From positions 186,001 through 250,000 of the forward strand of contig NW_027490163.1 in assembly GCF_050948175.1 (NCBI RefSeq): 64,000 nt of DNA, in the 5' to 3' direction. Below the pieces are notes generated by a model, which saw only the letters and a program-made list of their open reading frames with translations, ran no database searches and was not told the DNA's origin. A program made the translations under genes and the position numbers. Positions 1 to 15,500 of this stretch are shown in pieces; position 1 is the stretch's first letter; each line of letters begins with the position of its first letter. Source of the stretch: Xylocopa sonorina. Its lineage: Eukaryota; Arthropoda; Insecta; Hymenoptera; Apidae.

Positions 1-3000
1 GCTATTTCCTAGCATGGAAGTATCGCATTTACATTCTTTTGAACTGAATACGAGGTATACATGACACTTCGCAATGAATATTATATCTTATCATGAAACA
101 TAGAAGTGAGATGCTATATCGTGTTTTAAGAAGCATTAGAACTCTATTGCTACGATACGTAGACATCTGCAAACGCTGTTTCCTGGCATGGAAGTGTCGC
201 ATTTACATTCTTTTGAAGTGAACACGAGATATACATGACACTTCGCAATGAATATTATATCTTATCATGAAACATAGAAGTGAGATGCGTTATCGAGTTT
301 TAGGAAGCGTTAGAACTCTATTGCCTCGATACGTAGACATCTGCTAACGCTATTTCCTAGCATGGAAGTGTCGAATTTACATTCTTTTGAAGTGAGTACG
401 ATGTATACATAACACTCCATAATGAATATTATATCTTCTCATGAAGCATAGCAGTGAGACGCGATATCGCTATTTAGGAAGCATTAGAACTCTATTGCTG
501 CGATACGTAGACATCTGCAAACGCTATTTCCTAGCATGGAAGTGTCGCATTTACTTTCTTTTGAAGTGAATACGAGATATACATGACACTTCGCAATGAA
601 TATTATATCTTATCATGAAACATAGGAATGAGGTGCTATCTCGCATTTTGAGGAGCATTAGAACTCTATTGCTACGATACGTAGACATCTGCAAACGCTA
701 TTTCCTAGCATGGAAGTGTCTTATTTACGTTCTTTTGAAGTGAATACGAGGTATACATAACACTCCACAATGAATATTATATCTTATCACGAAACATAGA
801 AATGAAATGCGACATCTCGTTTTAAGAAGCATTAGAACTCTATTGCTACGATACGTAGACATCTGCAAACGCTATATCCTAGCATGGAAGTGTCGCATTT
901 ACATTCTTTTAAAGTGAGTACGAGGTATACATGACACATCGCAATGTATATTATATCTTATCATGAAACATAGAAGTGAGATGCGATATCGCGTTCTAAG
1001 CAGCATTAGAACTCTATTGCTACGATACGTAGACATCTGCAAACGCTATTTCCTAGCATGGAAGTGTCTTATTTATATTCTATTGAAGTGAATACGAGGT
1101 ATACATGACACTTCGCAATGAATATTATATCTTATCATGAAACATAGAAGTGAGATGCGATATCGCGTTCTAAGAAGTATTAGAACTCTATTGCTACGAT
1201 ACGTAGACATCTGCAAACGATATTTCCATGCATGGAAGGGTCGCATTTACATTCTTTTGAAGTGAATACGAGATATACATGACACTTCGCAATGAATATT
1301 ATATCTTATCATGAAACATAGAAGTGAGATGCGATATCGCTTTCTAAGAAGCATTAGAACTCTATTGCTACGATACGTAGACATCTGCAAAGGCTATTTC
1401 CTAGCATGGAAGGGTCGCATTTACATTCTTTTGAAGTGAGTACGAGGTATACATAACACTCCATAATGAATATTATATCTTCTCATGAAACATAGCAGTG
1501 AGATGCGATATCGCGTTTTAAGAAGCATTAGAACTCTATTGCTACGATACGTAGACATCTGCAAACAATATTTCCTAGCAAGGAAGTGTCGCATTTACAT
1601 TCTTTTGAAGTGAATACGAGATATACATGACACTTCGCAACGAGTATTATATCTTATCATGAAACATAGGAATGTGATGCGATATCGCGTATTAAGAAGC
1701 AAAAGAACTCTATTGATACGATACGTAGGCATCTGCAAACAATATTTCCTAGCAAGGAAGTGTCGCACTTACATCCTCTTGAAGTGAATACGAGGTATAC
1801 ATGACACACCACAATGAATATTATATCTAATTACGAAACATAGAAATGAAATGCGACATCTCGTTCTAAGAAGCATTAGAACTCTATTGCTACGATACGT
1901 TGACATCTGCAAACGCTATTTCCTAGCATGGAAGTGTCGCATTTACATTCTTTTGAAGCGAATACGAGGTATACATGACACTTCGCAATAAATATTATAT
2001 CTTATCATGAAAGATAGGAATGAGATGCGATATCGCGTATTGAGAAGCATTAGATCTCTATTGCAAATATACGCTGACATCTGCAAACGCTATTACCTTG
2101 CATGGATGTGTCGCATTTACATTCTTGTGATGTGAGTACGAGGTATACATGACACTCCACAATGCATATTATATCTTATTACGAAACATGGAAATGAAAT
2201 GCGACATCTCGTTTAAAGAAGCATTAGAACTCTATCGCTACGGTACGTAGACATCTGCAAACGCTATTTCCTAGCATGGAAGATTCGCATTTACATTCTT
2301 TTGAAGTGAATACGAGGTATACATGACACTTCGCAATGAATATTACATCTTATCATGAAACATAGAAGTGATATGCGATATCGCGTTCAAAGAAGCAACA
2401 GAACTCTATCGCTACGATACGTTGACATCTGCAAACGCAATTTCCTAGCATGGAAGTGTCGCATTTACATTCTTTTGAAGTGAATACGAGGTATACATGA
2501 CACTTCGCAATAAATATTATATCTTATCATGAAAGATAGGAATGAGATGCGATATCGCGTATTGAAAAGCATTAGATCTCTATTGCAAATATACGTTGAC
2601 ATCTGCAAACGCTATTACCTTGCATGGATGTGTCGCATTTACATTCTTGTGATGTGAGTACGAGGTATACATGACACTCCACAATGAATATTATATCTTA
2701 TTACGAAACATGGAAATGAAATGCGACATCTCGTTTTAAGAAGCATTAGAACTCTATCGCTACGATACGTAGACATCTGCAAACGCTATTTCCTAGCATG
2801 GAAGTGTCGCATTTACATTCTTTTGAAGTGAATACGAGGTATACATAACACTCTACAATGAATATTATATGTTATCACGAAACATAGAAGTGAGATGCGA
2901 TATCGCGATTTACGAAGCGCTAGAACTATATTGCTACGATGCGTAGACATCTGGAAATGTTATTTCCTAGCAAGGAAGTGTCGCATTTACATTCTTTTGA

Positions 3001-6000
3001 AGTGAATACGAGGTATATATAACACTCCACAATGAATATTATATCTTATCACGAAACATAGAAATGAAATGCGGCATCTCGTTTTAAGAAGCATTAGATT
3101 TCTATTGCTACGATACGTAGACATCTGCAAACGCTATTTCCTAGCATGGAAGTGTCGCATTTACATTCATTTGAAGCGAACACGAGGTATACATGACACT
3201 TCGCAATGAATATTATATCTTATCATGAAACGTAGGAATGAGGTGCTATATTGCGTTTTGAGAAGCATTAGAACTCTATTGCTAATATACGTAGACATCT
3301 GCAAACTCTATTTCCTACCATGGAAATGTCGCACTTACATTCCATTGAAGTGAATACGAGGTATACCTAACATTACACAATGAATATTATATCTTATTAC
3401 GAAACATAGAAATGAAATACGACATCTCGTATTCAGAAGCATAAGTACCCTATTGCTGTGATACGTAGACATTTGCATACGCTATTTCCTAGCATGGAAG
3501 TGTCGCATTTACATTCTGTTGAAGTGAATACGAGGTATACATGACACTTCGCAATGAATATTATATCTTATCATGAAACATAGAAGTGAGATGCGACATC
3601 TCGTATTCAGAAGCATAAGTACTCTATTGCTGTGATACGTAGACATCTGCATACGCTATTTCCTAGCATGGAAGTGTCGCATTTACATTCTTTTGAAGTG
3701 AATACGAGGTATACATGACACTTCGCAATGAATATTATATCTTATCATGAAACATAGGAATGAGGTGCTATATTGCGTTTTGAGAAGCATTAGAACTCTA
3801 TCGCTAATATACGTAGACAACTGCAAACTCTATTTCCTACCATGGAAATGTCGCACTTACATTCCATTGAAGTGAATACGAGGTATACATATCATTACAC
3901 AATGGATATTATATCTTATTACGAAACATACAAATGAAATACGACATCTCGTTTTCAGAAGCATAAGTACTCTATTGCTGTGATACGTAGACATCTGCAA
4001 ACGCTATTTCCTAGCATGGAAGTGTCGCATTTACATTCTTTTGAAGTGAATACGAGGTATACATGACACTTCGCAATGAATATTATATCTTATCATGAAA
4101 CATAGAAGTGAGATGGTGATATTGGGTTTTAAGAAGCATTAGAACTCTATTGCTACGATACGTAGACATCTGCAAACGCTATTTCCTAGCATGCAAGTGG
4201 CGCATTTACATTCTGTTGAAGTGAATACGAGGTATACATGACACTTCGCAATGAATATTATGTCTTATCATGAAACATAGAAATGAAATGCGACATCTCG
4301 TTTTAAGAAGCATATGTACTCTATTGCTGTGATACGTAGACATCTGCAAACAATATTTCCTAGCAAGGAAGCGTCGCATTTACATTCTTGTGAAGTGAAA
4401 TCGAGGTATACATGACACTTCGCATTGAATATTATATCTTATCATGAAACATAGAAGTGAGATTTGATATCGCGTTTTAAGAAGCATTAGAACTCTATTG
4501 CTACGATACGTAGACATCTGCAAACGCTATTTCCTAGCATGGAAGGGTCGCATTTACATTCTTTTGAAGTGAATACGAGGTATACATGACACTACGCAAT
4601 AAATATTATATCTGATCATGAAACATAGAAATGAGATGCGACATCGCATTTTGAGAAGCAGTAGAACCCTATTGCTTCGATACGTAGACATCTGCAAACT
4701 CTACTTCCTAGCAGGGAAGTGTCGCATTTACATTCTTTTGAAGTGAATACGAGGTATACATGACACTTCGCAATGAATATTATATCTTATCATGATACAT
4801 AGAAGTGAGATGCGATATCGCGTTCTGAGAAGCATTAGAACTCTATTGCTACGATACGTAGACATCTGCAAACGCTACTTCCTAGCATGGAAGTGTCGCA
4901 TTTACATTCTTTTGAAGTGAATACGAGGTATACATGACACTTCGCAATGAATATTATACCTTATCATGAAACATAGAAGAGAGGTCCGATATCGCGTTTT
5001 AGGAAGCATTAGAACTCTATTGCTGCGATACGTAGACATCAGCAAACCCTATTTCCTAGCATGGAAGTGTCATATTTACATTCTTTTGAAGTGAATACGA
5101 GGTATACATGTCACTTCGCAATGAATATTATATCTTATCATGAAACATAGGAGTGAGATGCGATATCGCGTTCTAAGAAGCATTAGAACTCTATTGCTAC
5201 GATACGTAGACATCTGCAAACGCTATTTCCTAGCATGGAAGTGTCGCATTTACATTCTTTTGAAGTGAATACGAGATATACATGACACTTCGCAATGAAT
5301 ATTATAGCTTATCATGAAACATAGGAATGAGGTGCTATATCGCATTTTGAGAAGCATTAAAACTATATTGCTATTATACGTAGACATCTGCAAACTCTAT
5401 TTCCTAGCAAGGAAATTTCGCACTTACATTCCACTGAAGTGAATACGTGGTATACATAACATTACACAATGAATATTATATCTTATTACGAAACATAGAA
5501 GTGAAATACGACAACTCGTTTTAAGAAGCATTAGTACTCTATTACTGTGATACGTAGACATCTGCAAACAATATTTCCTAGCAAGGAAGTGTCGCATTTA
5601 CATTCTTTTGAAGTGAATACGAGGTATACATGACACTTCGCAATGAATATTATACCTTATCATGAAACATAGAAGAGAGGTGCGATAACGCATTTTAGGG
5701 AGCATTAGAACTCTATTGCTGCGATACGTAGACATCTGCAAACGCTATTTCCTAGCATGGAAGTGTCGCATTTACATTCTTTTGAAGTGAATACGAGATA
5801 TACATGACACTTCGCAATGAATATTATATCTTATCATGAGACATAGGAATGAGGTGCTATATCGCGTTTTGAGAGGCATTAGAACTCTATTGCTGCGATA
5901 CGTAGACATCTGCAAACGCCATTTCCTAGCATTACACTTACATTCCACTGAAGTGAGTACGAGGTATACATAGCAGTCCACAGTGAATATTATATCTTAT

Positions 6001-9000
6001 CACGAAACATAGAAATGAAATGCGGCATCTCGTTTTAAGACGCATTAGGACTCTATTGCTACGATACGTAGACATCTGCAAACAATATTTCCTAGCAAGG
6101 AAGTGTCGCATTTACATTCTTGTGAAGTGAAATCGAGGTATACATGACACTTCGCAATGAATATTATATCATATCATGGAACATGGAAGTGAGATGCGAT
6201 ATCGCGTTCTAAGAAGCATTAGAACTCTATTGCTACGATACGTAGACATCTGCAAATGCTATTTCCTAGCATGGAAGGGTCGCATTTACACTTTTTTGAA
6301 GTGAGTACGAGGTATACAAAACACTCCATAATGAATATTATATCTTTTCATGAAACATAGCAGTGAGATGCGATATCGCGTTTTAAGAAGCATCAGAAAT
6401 CTATTGCTACGTTACGTAGACATCTGCAAACGCTATTTCCAAGCACGGAAGTGTCGCATTTACATTCTTTTGAAGTGAATACGAGATATACATGACACAT
6501 CGAAATGAATATTATATCTTATCATGAAACATAGGAATGAGGTGCTATATCGCGTTTTGAGAAGCATTGGAACTCTGTTGCTAATATACGTAGACATCTG
6601 CAAACTCTATTTCCTAGCATGGACATGTGGCACTTACATTCCACTGAAGTGAATGCGAGGTATACATAACATTACACAATGAGAATTATATCTTATTATT
6701 AAACATAGAAATGAAATACGACATCTCGTTTTAAGAAGCATTAGTACTCTATTGCTGTGATACGTAGACATCTGCAAACAATATTTCCTAGCAAGGAAGT
6801 GTCGCATTTACATTCTTGTGAAGTGAAATCGAGGTATACATGACAAATCGCACTGAATATTATATCTTATCATGAAACATAGAAGTGAGATGCTTTATCG
6901 CGTTTTAAGAAGCATTAGAACTCTATTGCTACGATACGTAGACATCTGCAAACGCTATTTCCAAGAATGGAAGGGTCGCATTTACATTCTTTTGAATTGA
7001 GTACGAGGTATACATAACACTCCATAATGAATATTGTATCTTATCATGAAACATAGCAGTGAGATGCGATATCGCATTTTAAGAAGCATTAGAACTCTAT
7101 TGCTACGATACGTAGACATCTGCAAACGCTATTTCCTGGCAAGGAAGTGTCGCATTTACATTCTTTTGAAGTGAATACGAGGTATACATAACATTCCACA
7201 ATGAATATTACATCTTATTACGAAACATAGAAATGAAATACGACTTCTCATTTTAAGAAGCATTAGAACTCTATTGCTATGATACGTAGACATCTGCAAA
7301 CAATATTTCCTAGCAAGGAAGTGTCGCATTTACATTCTCTTGAAGTGAATACCAGGTATACATAACACTCCACAATGAATATTATATCTTATCACGAAAC
7401 ATAGAAGTGAGATGCGACATCGCGTTCTACGAATCATTAGAACTCTATTGTTTCGACACGTAGTCGTCTGGAAACGATATTTCCTAGTAAGGAAGTGTCA
7501 CATTTACATCCTTTTGAAGTGAATACGAGGTATACATGACACTTCGCAATGAATATTATGTCTTATCATGAAACATAGAAATGAAATGCGACATCTCGTT
7601 TTAAGAAGTATTAGAACACTCTTGCTACGATACGTAGACATCTGCAAACAATATTTCCTAGCATGCAAGAGGCGCACTTACATTCTGTTGAAGTGAATAC
7701 GAGGTATACATGACACTTCGCAATGAATATTATGTCTTATCATGAAACATAGAAAGGAAATGCGACATCTCGTTTTATGAAGTATTAGAACACTCTTGCT
7801 ACTATACGTAGACGTCTGCAAACGTTATTTCCTAGCATGGAAGTGTCGCATTTACATTCCATTGAAGTGAATACGAGATATGCATGAAACTTCGCAATGA
7901 ATATTATATCTTATCATGAAACATAGGAATGAGGTACTATATCGCGTTTTGAGAAGCATTAGAACTCTATTGATAATATACGTAGACATCTGCAAACTCT
8001 ATTTCCTAGCAAGGAAGTGTCGCATTTACATTCCATTGAAGTGAATACGAAGTATGCATGACACTTCGCAATGGATATTATATCTTATCATGAAACATAG
8101 AAATGAGATGCGATATCTCGTTTTAGGAAGTATTAGAACTCCATTCTTACGATACGTGGTCATCTGGAAACGCTATTTCCTAGCATGCAAGTTTCGCATT
8201 TACATTCTTTTGAAGTGAATACGAGGTATACATGACACTTCGCAATGAATATTATATCTTATCATGAAACATAGAAGTGAGATGCGATATCGCGTTTTAA
8301 GAAGCATTAGAACTGTATTGCAACGATACGTAGACATCTGCAAACGCTATTTCCTAGCATGCAAGTGGCGCATTTACATTCTGTTGAAGTGAATACGAGG
8401 TATACATGACACTTCGCAATGAATATTATATCTTATCATGAAACATAGAAATGAGATGCGACATCGCGTTTTGAGAAGCATTAGAACCCTATTGCTTTGA
8501 AACGTAGACATCTGCAAACTCTACTTCCTAGCAGGGAAGTGTCGCAATTACATTCTTTTGAAGTGAATACGAAGTGTACATGACACTTCATAATGAATAT
8601 TATATCTTTTCATGAAACATAGAAGTGAGATGCGATATTGCGTTTTAAGAAGCATTAGAACTCTATTGCTACGATACGTAGACATCGGCAAACGCTATTT
8701 CCTAGCATGGAAGTGTTGCATTTACATTCTTTTGAAGTGAATACGAGGTATACATGACACTTCGCAATGGATATTATATCTTATCATGAAACATAGATGT
8801 GAGATGCGATATCGCGCTCTAAGAAGCATTGGAACTCTATTGCTACGATACGTAGACATCTGCAACGGCTATTTCCTAGCATGGAAGTGTCGCATTTACA
8901 TTCTTTTGAAGTGAATACGAGATATACATGACACTTCGCAGTGAATATTATATCTTATCATGAAAAATAGGAATGAGGTGCTGTATCGCGTTTTGAGAAG

Positions 9001-9954
9001 CATTAGAACTCCCTTTCTAATATACGTAGACATCTGCAAACTCTATTTCCTAGCAAGGAAATGTCGCATTTACATTCCATTGAAGTGAATACGAGGTATA
9101 CATGACACTTCGCAATGGATATTATATCTTATCATGAAACATAGAAATGAGATGCGACATCTCGATTTAAGAAGTATTAGAACTCTATTCTTTCGATACG
9201 TGGTCTGGAAACGCTATTTCCTAGCACGGAAGATTCGTATTTACATTCTTTTGAAGTGAATATGAGGTATACATGACACTCCATAATGAATATTATATCT
9301 TATCGTGAATCATAGCAGTGAGATGCTTTATCGCGTTCTACGAATCATTAGAACTCTATTGTTTCGACACGTAGTCGTCTGGAAACGCTAATTCCTAGTA
9401 AGGAAGTGTCGCATTTACATCCTTTTGAAGTGAATACGAGGTATACATGACACTTCGCAATGAATATTATATCTGACCATGAAACATATTAATGAGATGC
9501 GACATCGCGTTTTGAGAAGCATTAGAACCCTATTGCTTCGATACGTAGACATCTGCAAACAATATTTCCTAGCAAGGAAGTGTCGCATTTACATTCTCTT
9601 GAAGTGAATACCAGGTATACATAACACTCCACAATGAATATTATATCTTATCACGAAACATAGAAGTGAGATGCGATATCGCGTTCTACGAATCATTAGA
9701 ACTCTATTGTTTCGACACGTAGTCGTCTGGAAACGCTAATTCCTAGTAAGGAAGTGTCGCATTTACATCCTTTTGAAGTGAATACGAGGTATACATGACA
9801 CTTCGCAATGAATATTATGTCTTATCATGAAACAGAAATGAAATGCGACATCTCGTTTTAAGAAGTATTAGAACACACTTGCTACGATACGTAGACGTCT
9901 GCAAACGTTATTTCCTAGCATGGAAGTGTCGCATTTACATTCTTTTGAAGTGAA
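1..9954 (+). repeat. Heterogeneous satellite, weak higher-order structure
   Basis: About 57 monomers of mixed classes follow each other with no strong multi-monomer period. Local exceptions are a near-repeat of 1,960-2,240 at about 2,470-2,760, and similar alternations near 3,200-4,000. Many monomers differ from their neighbours at ten or more places, more than in the central core. A 1-bp insertion near 4,115 (GATGGTGATATT) and an 8-bp deletion near 5,931 are visible. There is no gene. Parts of this stretch recur elsewhere: 1-430 resembles about 38.3-39.1 kb, 6.95-7.66 kb resembles 15.47-16.18 kb, and 4.8-5.8 kb resembles 58.2-59.2 kb. Confidence 0.8.
4797..5796 (+). repeat. 1-kb module also present 53.4 kb downstream
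   Basis: This block aligns with 58156-59155 at a constant offset of 53,359 bp with only a handful of mismatches and no indel. Shared rare variants include GAGGTCCGAT (4981 and 58340), ACGTGGTATAC in a TAACATTAC-class monomer, GACAACTCG, and GATAACGCATTTTAGGG. The same module recurs once more inside the second 17-monomer copy near 61.1-62.1 kb, and its GAGGTCCGAT monomer also occurs near 16.27 kb. This is a long shared haplotype of about six monomers, not independent similarity of single monomers. Confidence 0.8.
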
Positions 9955-12521
9955 TACGAGGTATACATGACACTTCGCAATGAATATTATATCTTATCAA
10001 GAATCATAGAGGAAATATGCGATATCGCGTCTTAAGAAGCATTAGAACACTGTTTTTACGATACGTAGACATCTGCAAACAATATTTCCTAGCAAGGAAG
10101 TGTCGCATTTACAATCTTTTGAAGTGAATGCGAGGTATACATAACACTCCACAATGAATATTATATCTTATCACGAAACATAGAAATGGAATGCGACATC
10201 TCGTTTTAAGGAGCATTAGAACTCCATTCTTACGATAGGTTGTCATCTGGAAACGCTATTTCCTAGCAAGGAAGTGTCGCTTTTACATTCTTTTGAAGTG
10301 AATAAGAGGTATACATGACACTTCGCAATGAAAATTATATCTTATCTCGAAACATAGAAGTGAGATGTGATATCGCGTTTTAGGAAGCATTAGAACTCTA
10401 TTGCTACGATACGTAGACATCTGCAAACGCTATTTCCTAGCAAGGAAGCTTCGCATTTACATTCATTTGAAGTGAATACGAGGTATACATGACACTTCGT
10501 AATGAATATTATACCTTATCTCGATACATAGAAGTGAGATGCGACATCTCGTTTTAAGAAGCATTAGAACTCTGTTGCTACGATACGTAGACATCTGCAA
10601 ACGCTATTTCCAAGCATGGAAGTGTCGCATTTACATTCTTTTGAAGTGAATACGAGGTATACATGACACTTCGCAATGGATATTATATCTTATCATGAAA
10701 CATAGAAGTGAGATGCGATATCGCGTTTTAAGAAGCCATAGAACTCTATTGCTACGATACGTAGACATCTGCAAACGCTATTTCCTAGCATGGAAGTGTC
10801 GCATTTACATTCTTTTGAAGTGAATACGAGATATACATGACACTTCCCAATGAATATTATATCTTACCATGAAACATAGGAATGAGGTGCAATATTGCGT
10901 TTTGAGAAGCATTAGAACACTATTGCTAATATACGTAGACATCTCCAAACTCTATTTCCTACCATGGAAATGTCCCATTACATTCCATTGAAGTGAATAC
11001 GAGGTATACATAACATTACACAATGAATATTATATCTTATTACGAAACATAGAAATGAAATACGACATCTCGTTTTCAGAAGCATAAGTACTCTATTGCT
11101 GTGATACGTAGACATCTGCAAACGCTATTTCCTAGCAAGGAAGTGTCGCATTTACATTCTTTTGAAGTGAATACGAGGTATACATGACACTTCGCAATGA
11201 ATATTATATCTTATCATGAAACATAGAAGTGAGATGCGATATCGCGTTTGAAGAAGCATTAGAACTCTATTGCTACGATAAGTAGACATCTGCAAACGCT
11301 ATTTCCCAGCATGCAAGTGTCGCATTTACATTCTTTTGAAGTGAAGACGAGGTATACATGACACTTCGCAATGAATATTATATCTTATCAAGAATCATAG
11401 AGGAAATATGCGATATCGCGTCTTAAGAAGCAATAGAACTCTGTTTTTACGATACGTAGACATCTGCAAACAATATTTCCTGGCAAGGAAGTGTCGCATT
11501 TACAATCTTTTGAAGTGAATGCGAGGTATACATAACACTCCACAATGAATATTATATCTTATCACGAAACATAGAAATGGAATGCGACATCTCGTTTTAA
11601 GGAGCATTAGAACTCCATTCTTACGATACGTGGTCATCTGGAAACGCTATTTCATAGCAAGGAAGTGTCGCTTTTACATTCTTTTGAAGTGAATAAGAGG
11701 TATACATGACACTTCGCAATGAAAATTATATCTTATCTCGAAACATAGAAGTGAGATGTGATATCGCGTTTTAGGAAGCATTAGAACTCTATTGCTACGA
11801 TACGTAGACATCTGCAAACGCTATTTCCTAGCAAGGAAGCTTCGCATTTACATTCATTTGAAGTGAATACGAGGTATACATGACACTTCGCAATGAATAT
11901 TATACCTTATCTCGATACATAGATGTGAGATGCGACATCTCGTTTTAAGAAGCATTAGAACTCTGTTGCTACGATACGTAGACATCTGCAAACGCTATTT
12001 CCGAGCATGGAAGTGTCGCATTTACATTCTTTTGAAGTGAATACGAGGTATACATGACACTTCGCAATGGATATTATATCTTATCATGAAACATAGAAGT
12101 GAGATGCGATATCGCGTTTTAAGAAGCATTAGAACTCTATTGCTACGATACGTAGACATCTGCAAACGCTATTTCCTAGCATGGAAGTGTCGCATTTACA
12201 TTCTTTTGAAGTGAATACGAGATATACATGGCACTTCGCAATGAATATTATATCTTATCATGAAACATAGGAATGAGGTGCTATATTGCGTTTTGAGAAG
12301 CATTAGAACACTATTGCTAATATACGTAGACATCTGCAAACTCTATTTCCTACCATGGAAATGTCCCATTACATTCCATTGAAGTGAATACGAGGTATAC
12401 ATAACATTACACAATGAATATTATATCTTATTACGAAACATAGAAATGAAATACGACATCTCGTTTTCAGAAGCATAAGTACTCTATTGCTGTGATACGT
12501 AGACATCTGCAAACGCTATTT
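9955..12521 (+). repeat. 8-monomer higher-order duplication, 1,391-bp step
   Basis: Two copies of a multi-monomer block lie 1,391 bp apart (8 x 174 minus 1). Markers are a GAATCATAGAGG monomer at 10001 and 11392, GGAAGCTTCGC near 10,447 and 11,839, and a TGTCCCATTAC monomer at 10971 and 12362. The copies agree over about 1.17 kb, while the monomer between them (about 11,131-11,340) has a GTTTGAAG variant. The missing base in the step comes from the TGTCCCATTAC monomer, which has lost one base relative to TGTCGCACTTAC. Confidence 0.8.
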
Positions 12522-12523
12522 CC
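10451..12523 (+). repeat. 2.07-kb module, copied at 20352-22424
   Basis: About 12 monomers aligned without indel at offset 9,901 to 20352-22424. Shared rare states include ACTTCGTAATG, GATAAGTAGAC, GTGAAGACGAGG, TTTCATAGCAAGG, TTCCGAGCATGG and CATGGCACTTC in the same order. Scattered single mismatches separate the copies. Shorter pieces of the same module recur at 14.8-15.6 kb, 28.2-29.0 kb and 31.7-32.7 kb. Confidence 0.8.
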
Positions 12524-15500
12524 AAGAATGGAAGGGTCGCATTTACATTCCTTTGAATTGAGTACGAGGTATACATAACACTCCATAATGAATATTGTAT
12601 CTTATCATGAAACATAGCAGTGAGATGCGATATCGCATTTTAAGAAGCATTAGAACTCTATTGCTACGATACGTAGACATCTGCAAACGCTATTTCCTAG
12701 CAAGGAAGTGTCGCATTTACATTCTTTTGAAGTGAATACGAGGTATACATGACACTTCGCAATGAATATTATATCTTATCATGAAACATAGAAGTGAGAT
12801 GCGATATCGCGTTTTAAGAAGCATTAGAACTGTATTGCAACGATACGTAGACATCTGCAAACGCTATTTCCTAGCATGCAAGTGTCGCATTTACATTATT
12901 TTGAAGTGAATACGAGGTATACATGACACTTCGCAATGAATATTATATCTTATCATGAAACATAGGGGTGAGATGCGATATCGCGTTTTAAGAAGCATTA
13001 GAACCCTATTGCAACGATACGTAGACATCTGCAAACAATATTTCCTAGCAAGGAAGTGTCGCATTTACATTCCTTTGAAGTGAATACGAAGTATACATGA
13101 CACTTCATAATGAATATTATATCTTATCATGAAACATAGAAGTGAGATGCGATATTGGGTTTTAAGAAGCATTAGAACTCTATTGCTACAATACGTAGAC
13201 ATCTGCAAACAATATTTCCTAGCATGCAAGTGGCGCATTTACATTCTGTTGAAGTGAATACGAGGTATACATGACACTTCGCAATGAATATTATATCTTA
13301 TCATGAAACATAGAAATGAGATGCGACATCGCGTTTTGAGAAGCATTAGAACCCTATTGCTTTGAAACGTAGACATCTGCAAACTCTACTTCCTAGCAGG
13401 GAAGTGTCGCAATTACATTCTTTTGAAGTGAATACGAAGTGTACATGACACTTCATAATGAATATTATATCTTTTCATGAAACATAGAAGTGAGATGCGA
13501 TATTGCGTTTTAAGAAGCATTAGAACTCTATTGCTACGATACGTAGACATCGGCAAACGCTATTTCCTAGCATGGAAGTGTTGCATTTACATTCTTTTGA
13601 AGTGAATACGAGGTATACATGACACTTCGCAATGGATATTATATCTTATCATGAAACATAGATGTGAGATGCGATATTGCGTTTTAAGAAGCATTAGAAC
13701 TCTATTGCTACGATACGTAGACATCGGCAAACGCTATTTCCTAGCATGGAAGAGTTGCATTTACATTCTTTTGAAGTGAATACGAGGTATACATGACACT
13801 TCGCAATGGATATTATATCTTATCATGAAACATAGATGTGAGATGCGATATCGCGCTCTAAGAAGCATTGGAACTCTATTGCTACGATACGTAGACATCT
13901 GCAACGGCTATTTCCTAGCATGGAAGTGTCGCATTTACATTCTTTTGAAGTGAATACGAGATATACATGACACTTCGCAGTGAATATTATATCTTATCAT
14001 GAAAAATAGGAATGAGGTGCTGTATCGCGTTTTGAGAAGCATTAGAACTCCCTTGCTAATATACGTAGACATCTGCAAACTCTATTTCCTAGCAAGGAAA
14101 TGTCGCATTTACATTCCATTGAAGTGAATACGAGGTATACATGACACTTCGCAATGGATATTATATCTTATCATGAAACATAGAAATGAGATGCGACATC
14201 TCGTTTTAAGAAGTATTAGAACTCTATTCTTTCGATACGTGGTCTGGAAACGCTATTTCCTAGCACGGAAGATTCGTATTTACATTCTTTTGAAGTGAAT
14301 ATGAGGTATACATGACACTCCATAATGAATATTATATCTTATCGTGAATCATAGCAGTGAGATACGATATCCCGTTTTAGGAAGCACTAGAACTCTATTC
14401 CTACGATGCGTAGACATCTGCAAATGTTATTTCCTAGCAAGGAAGTGTCGCATTAACATTCTTTTGAAGTGAATACGAGGTATACATAACATTCCACAAT
14501 GAATATTACATCTTATTACGAAACATAGAAATGAAATACGACTTCTCATTTTAAGAAGCATTAGAACTCTATTGCTTCGATACGTAGACATCTGCAAACA
14601 ACATTTCCTAGCCAGGAAGTGTCGCATTTACATTCTTGTGAAGTGAATACGAGGTATACATGACACTTCGCAACGGATATTATATCTTATCATGAAACAT
14701 AGAAGTGAGATGCGATATCGCGTTTTAAGAAGCCATAGAACTCTATTGCTACGATACGTAGACATCTGCAAACGCTATTTCCTAGCAAGGAAGCTTCGCA
14801 TTTACATTCATTTGAAGTGAATACGAGGTATACATGACACTTCGCAATGAATATTATACCTTATCTCGATACATAGATGTGAGATGCGACATCTCGTTTT
14901 AAGAAGCATTAGAACTCTGTTGCTACGATACGTAGACATCTGCAAACGCTATTTCCGAGCATGGAAGTGTCGCATTTACATTCTTTTGAAGTGAATACGA
15001 GGTATACATGACACTTCGCAATGGATATTATATCTTATCATGAAACATAGAAGTGAGATGCGATATCGCGTTTTAAGAAGCATTAGAACTCTATTGCTAC
15101 GATACGTAGACATCTGCAAACGCTATTTCCTAGCATGGAAGTGTCGCATTTACATTCTTTTGACGTGAATACGAGATATACATGGCACTTCGCAATGAAT
15201 ATTATATCTTATCATGAAACATAGGAATGAGGTGCTATATTGCGTTTTGAGAAGCATTAGAACACTATTGCTAATATACGTAGACATCTGCAAACTCTAT
15301 TTCCTACCATGGAAATGTCCCATTACATTCCATTGAAGTGAATACGAGGTATACATAACATTACACAATGAATATTATATCTTATTACGAAACATAGAAA
15401 TGAAATACGACATCTCGTTTTCAGAAGCATAAGTACTCTATTGCTGTGATACGTAGGCATCTGCAAACGCTATTTCCAAGAATGGAAGGGTCGCATTTAC

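Noticed and set aside
76..88. TATA-like stretch GAATATTATATCT (monomer positions) as a promoter in each monomer
   Set aside because: A/T-rich six-mers are expected in DNA of 36% G+C and no other promoter element or transcript start can be seen. Transcription cannot be judged from sequence.
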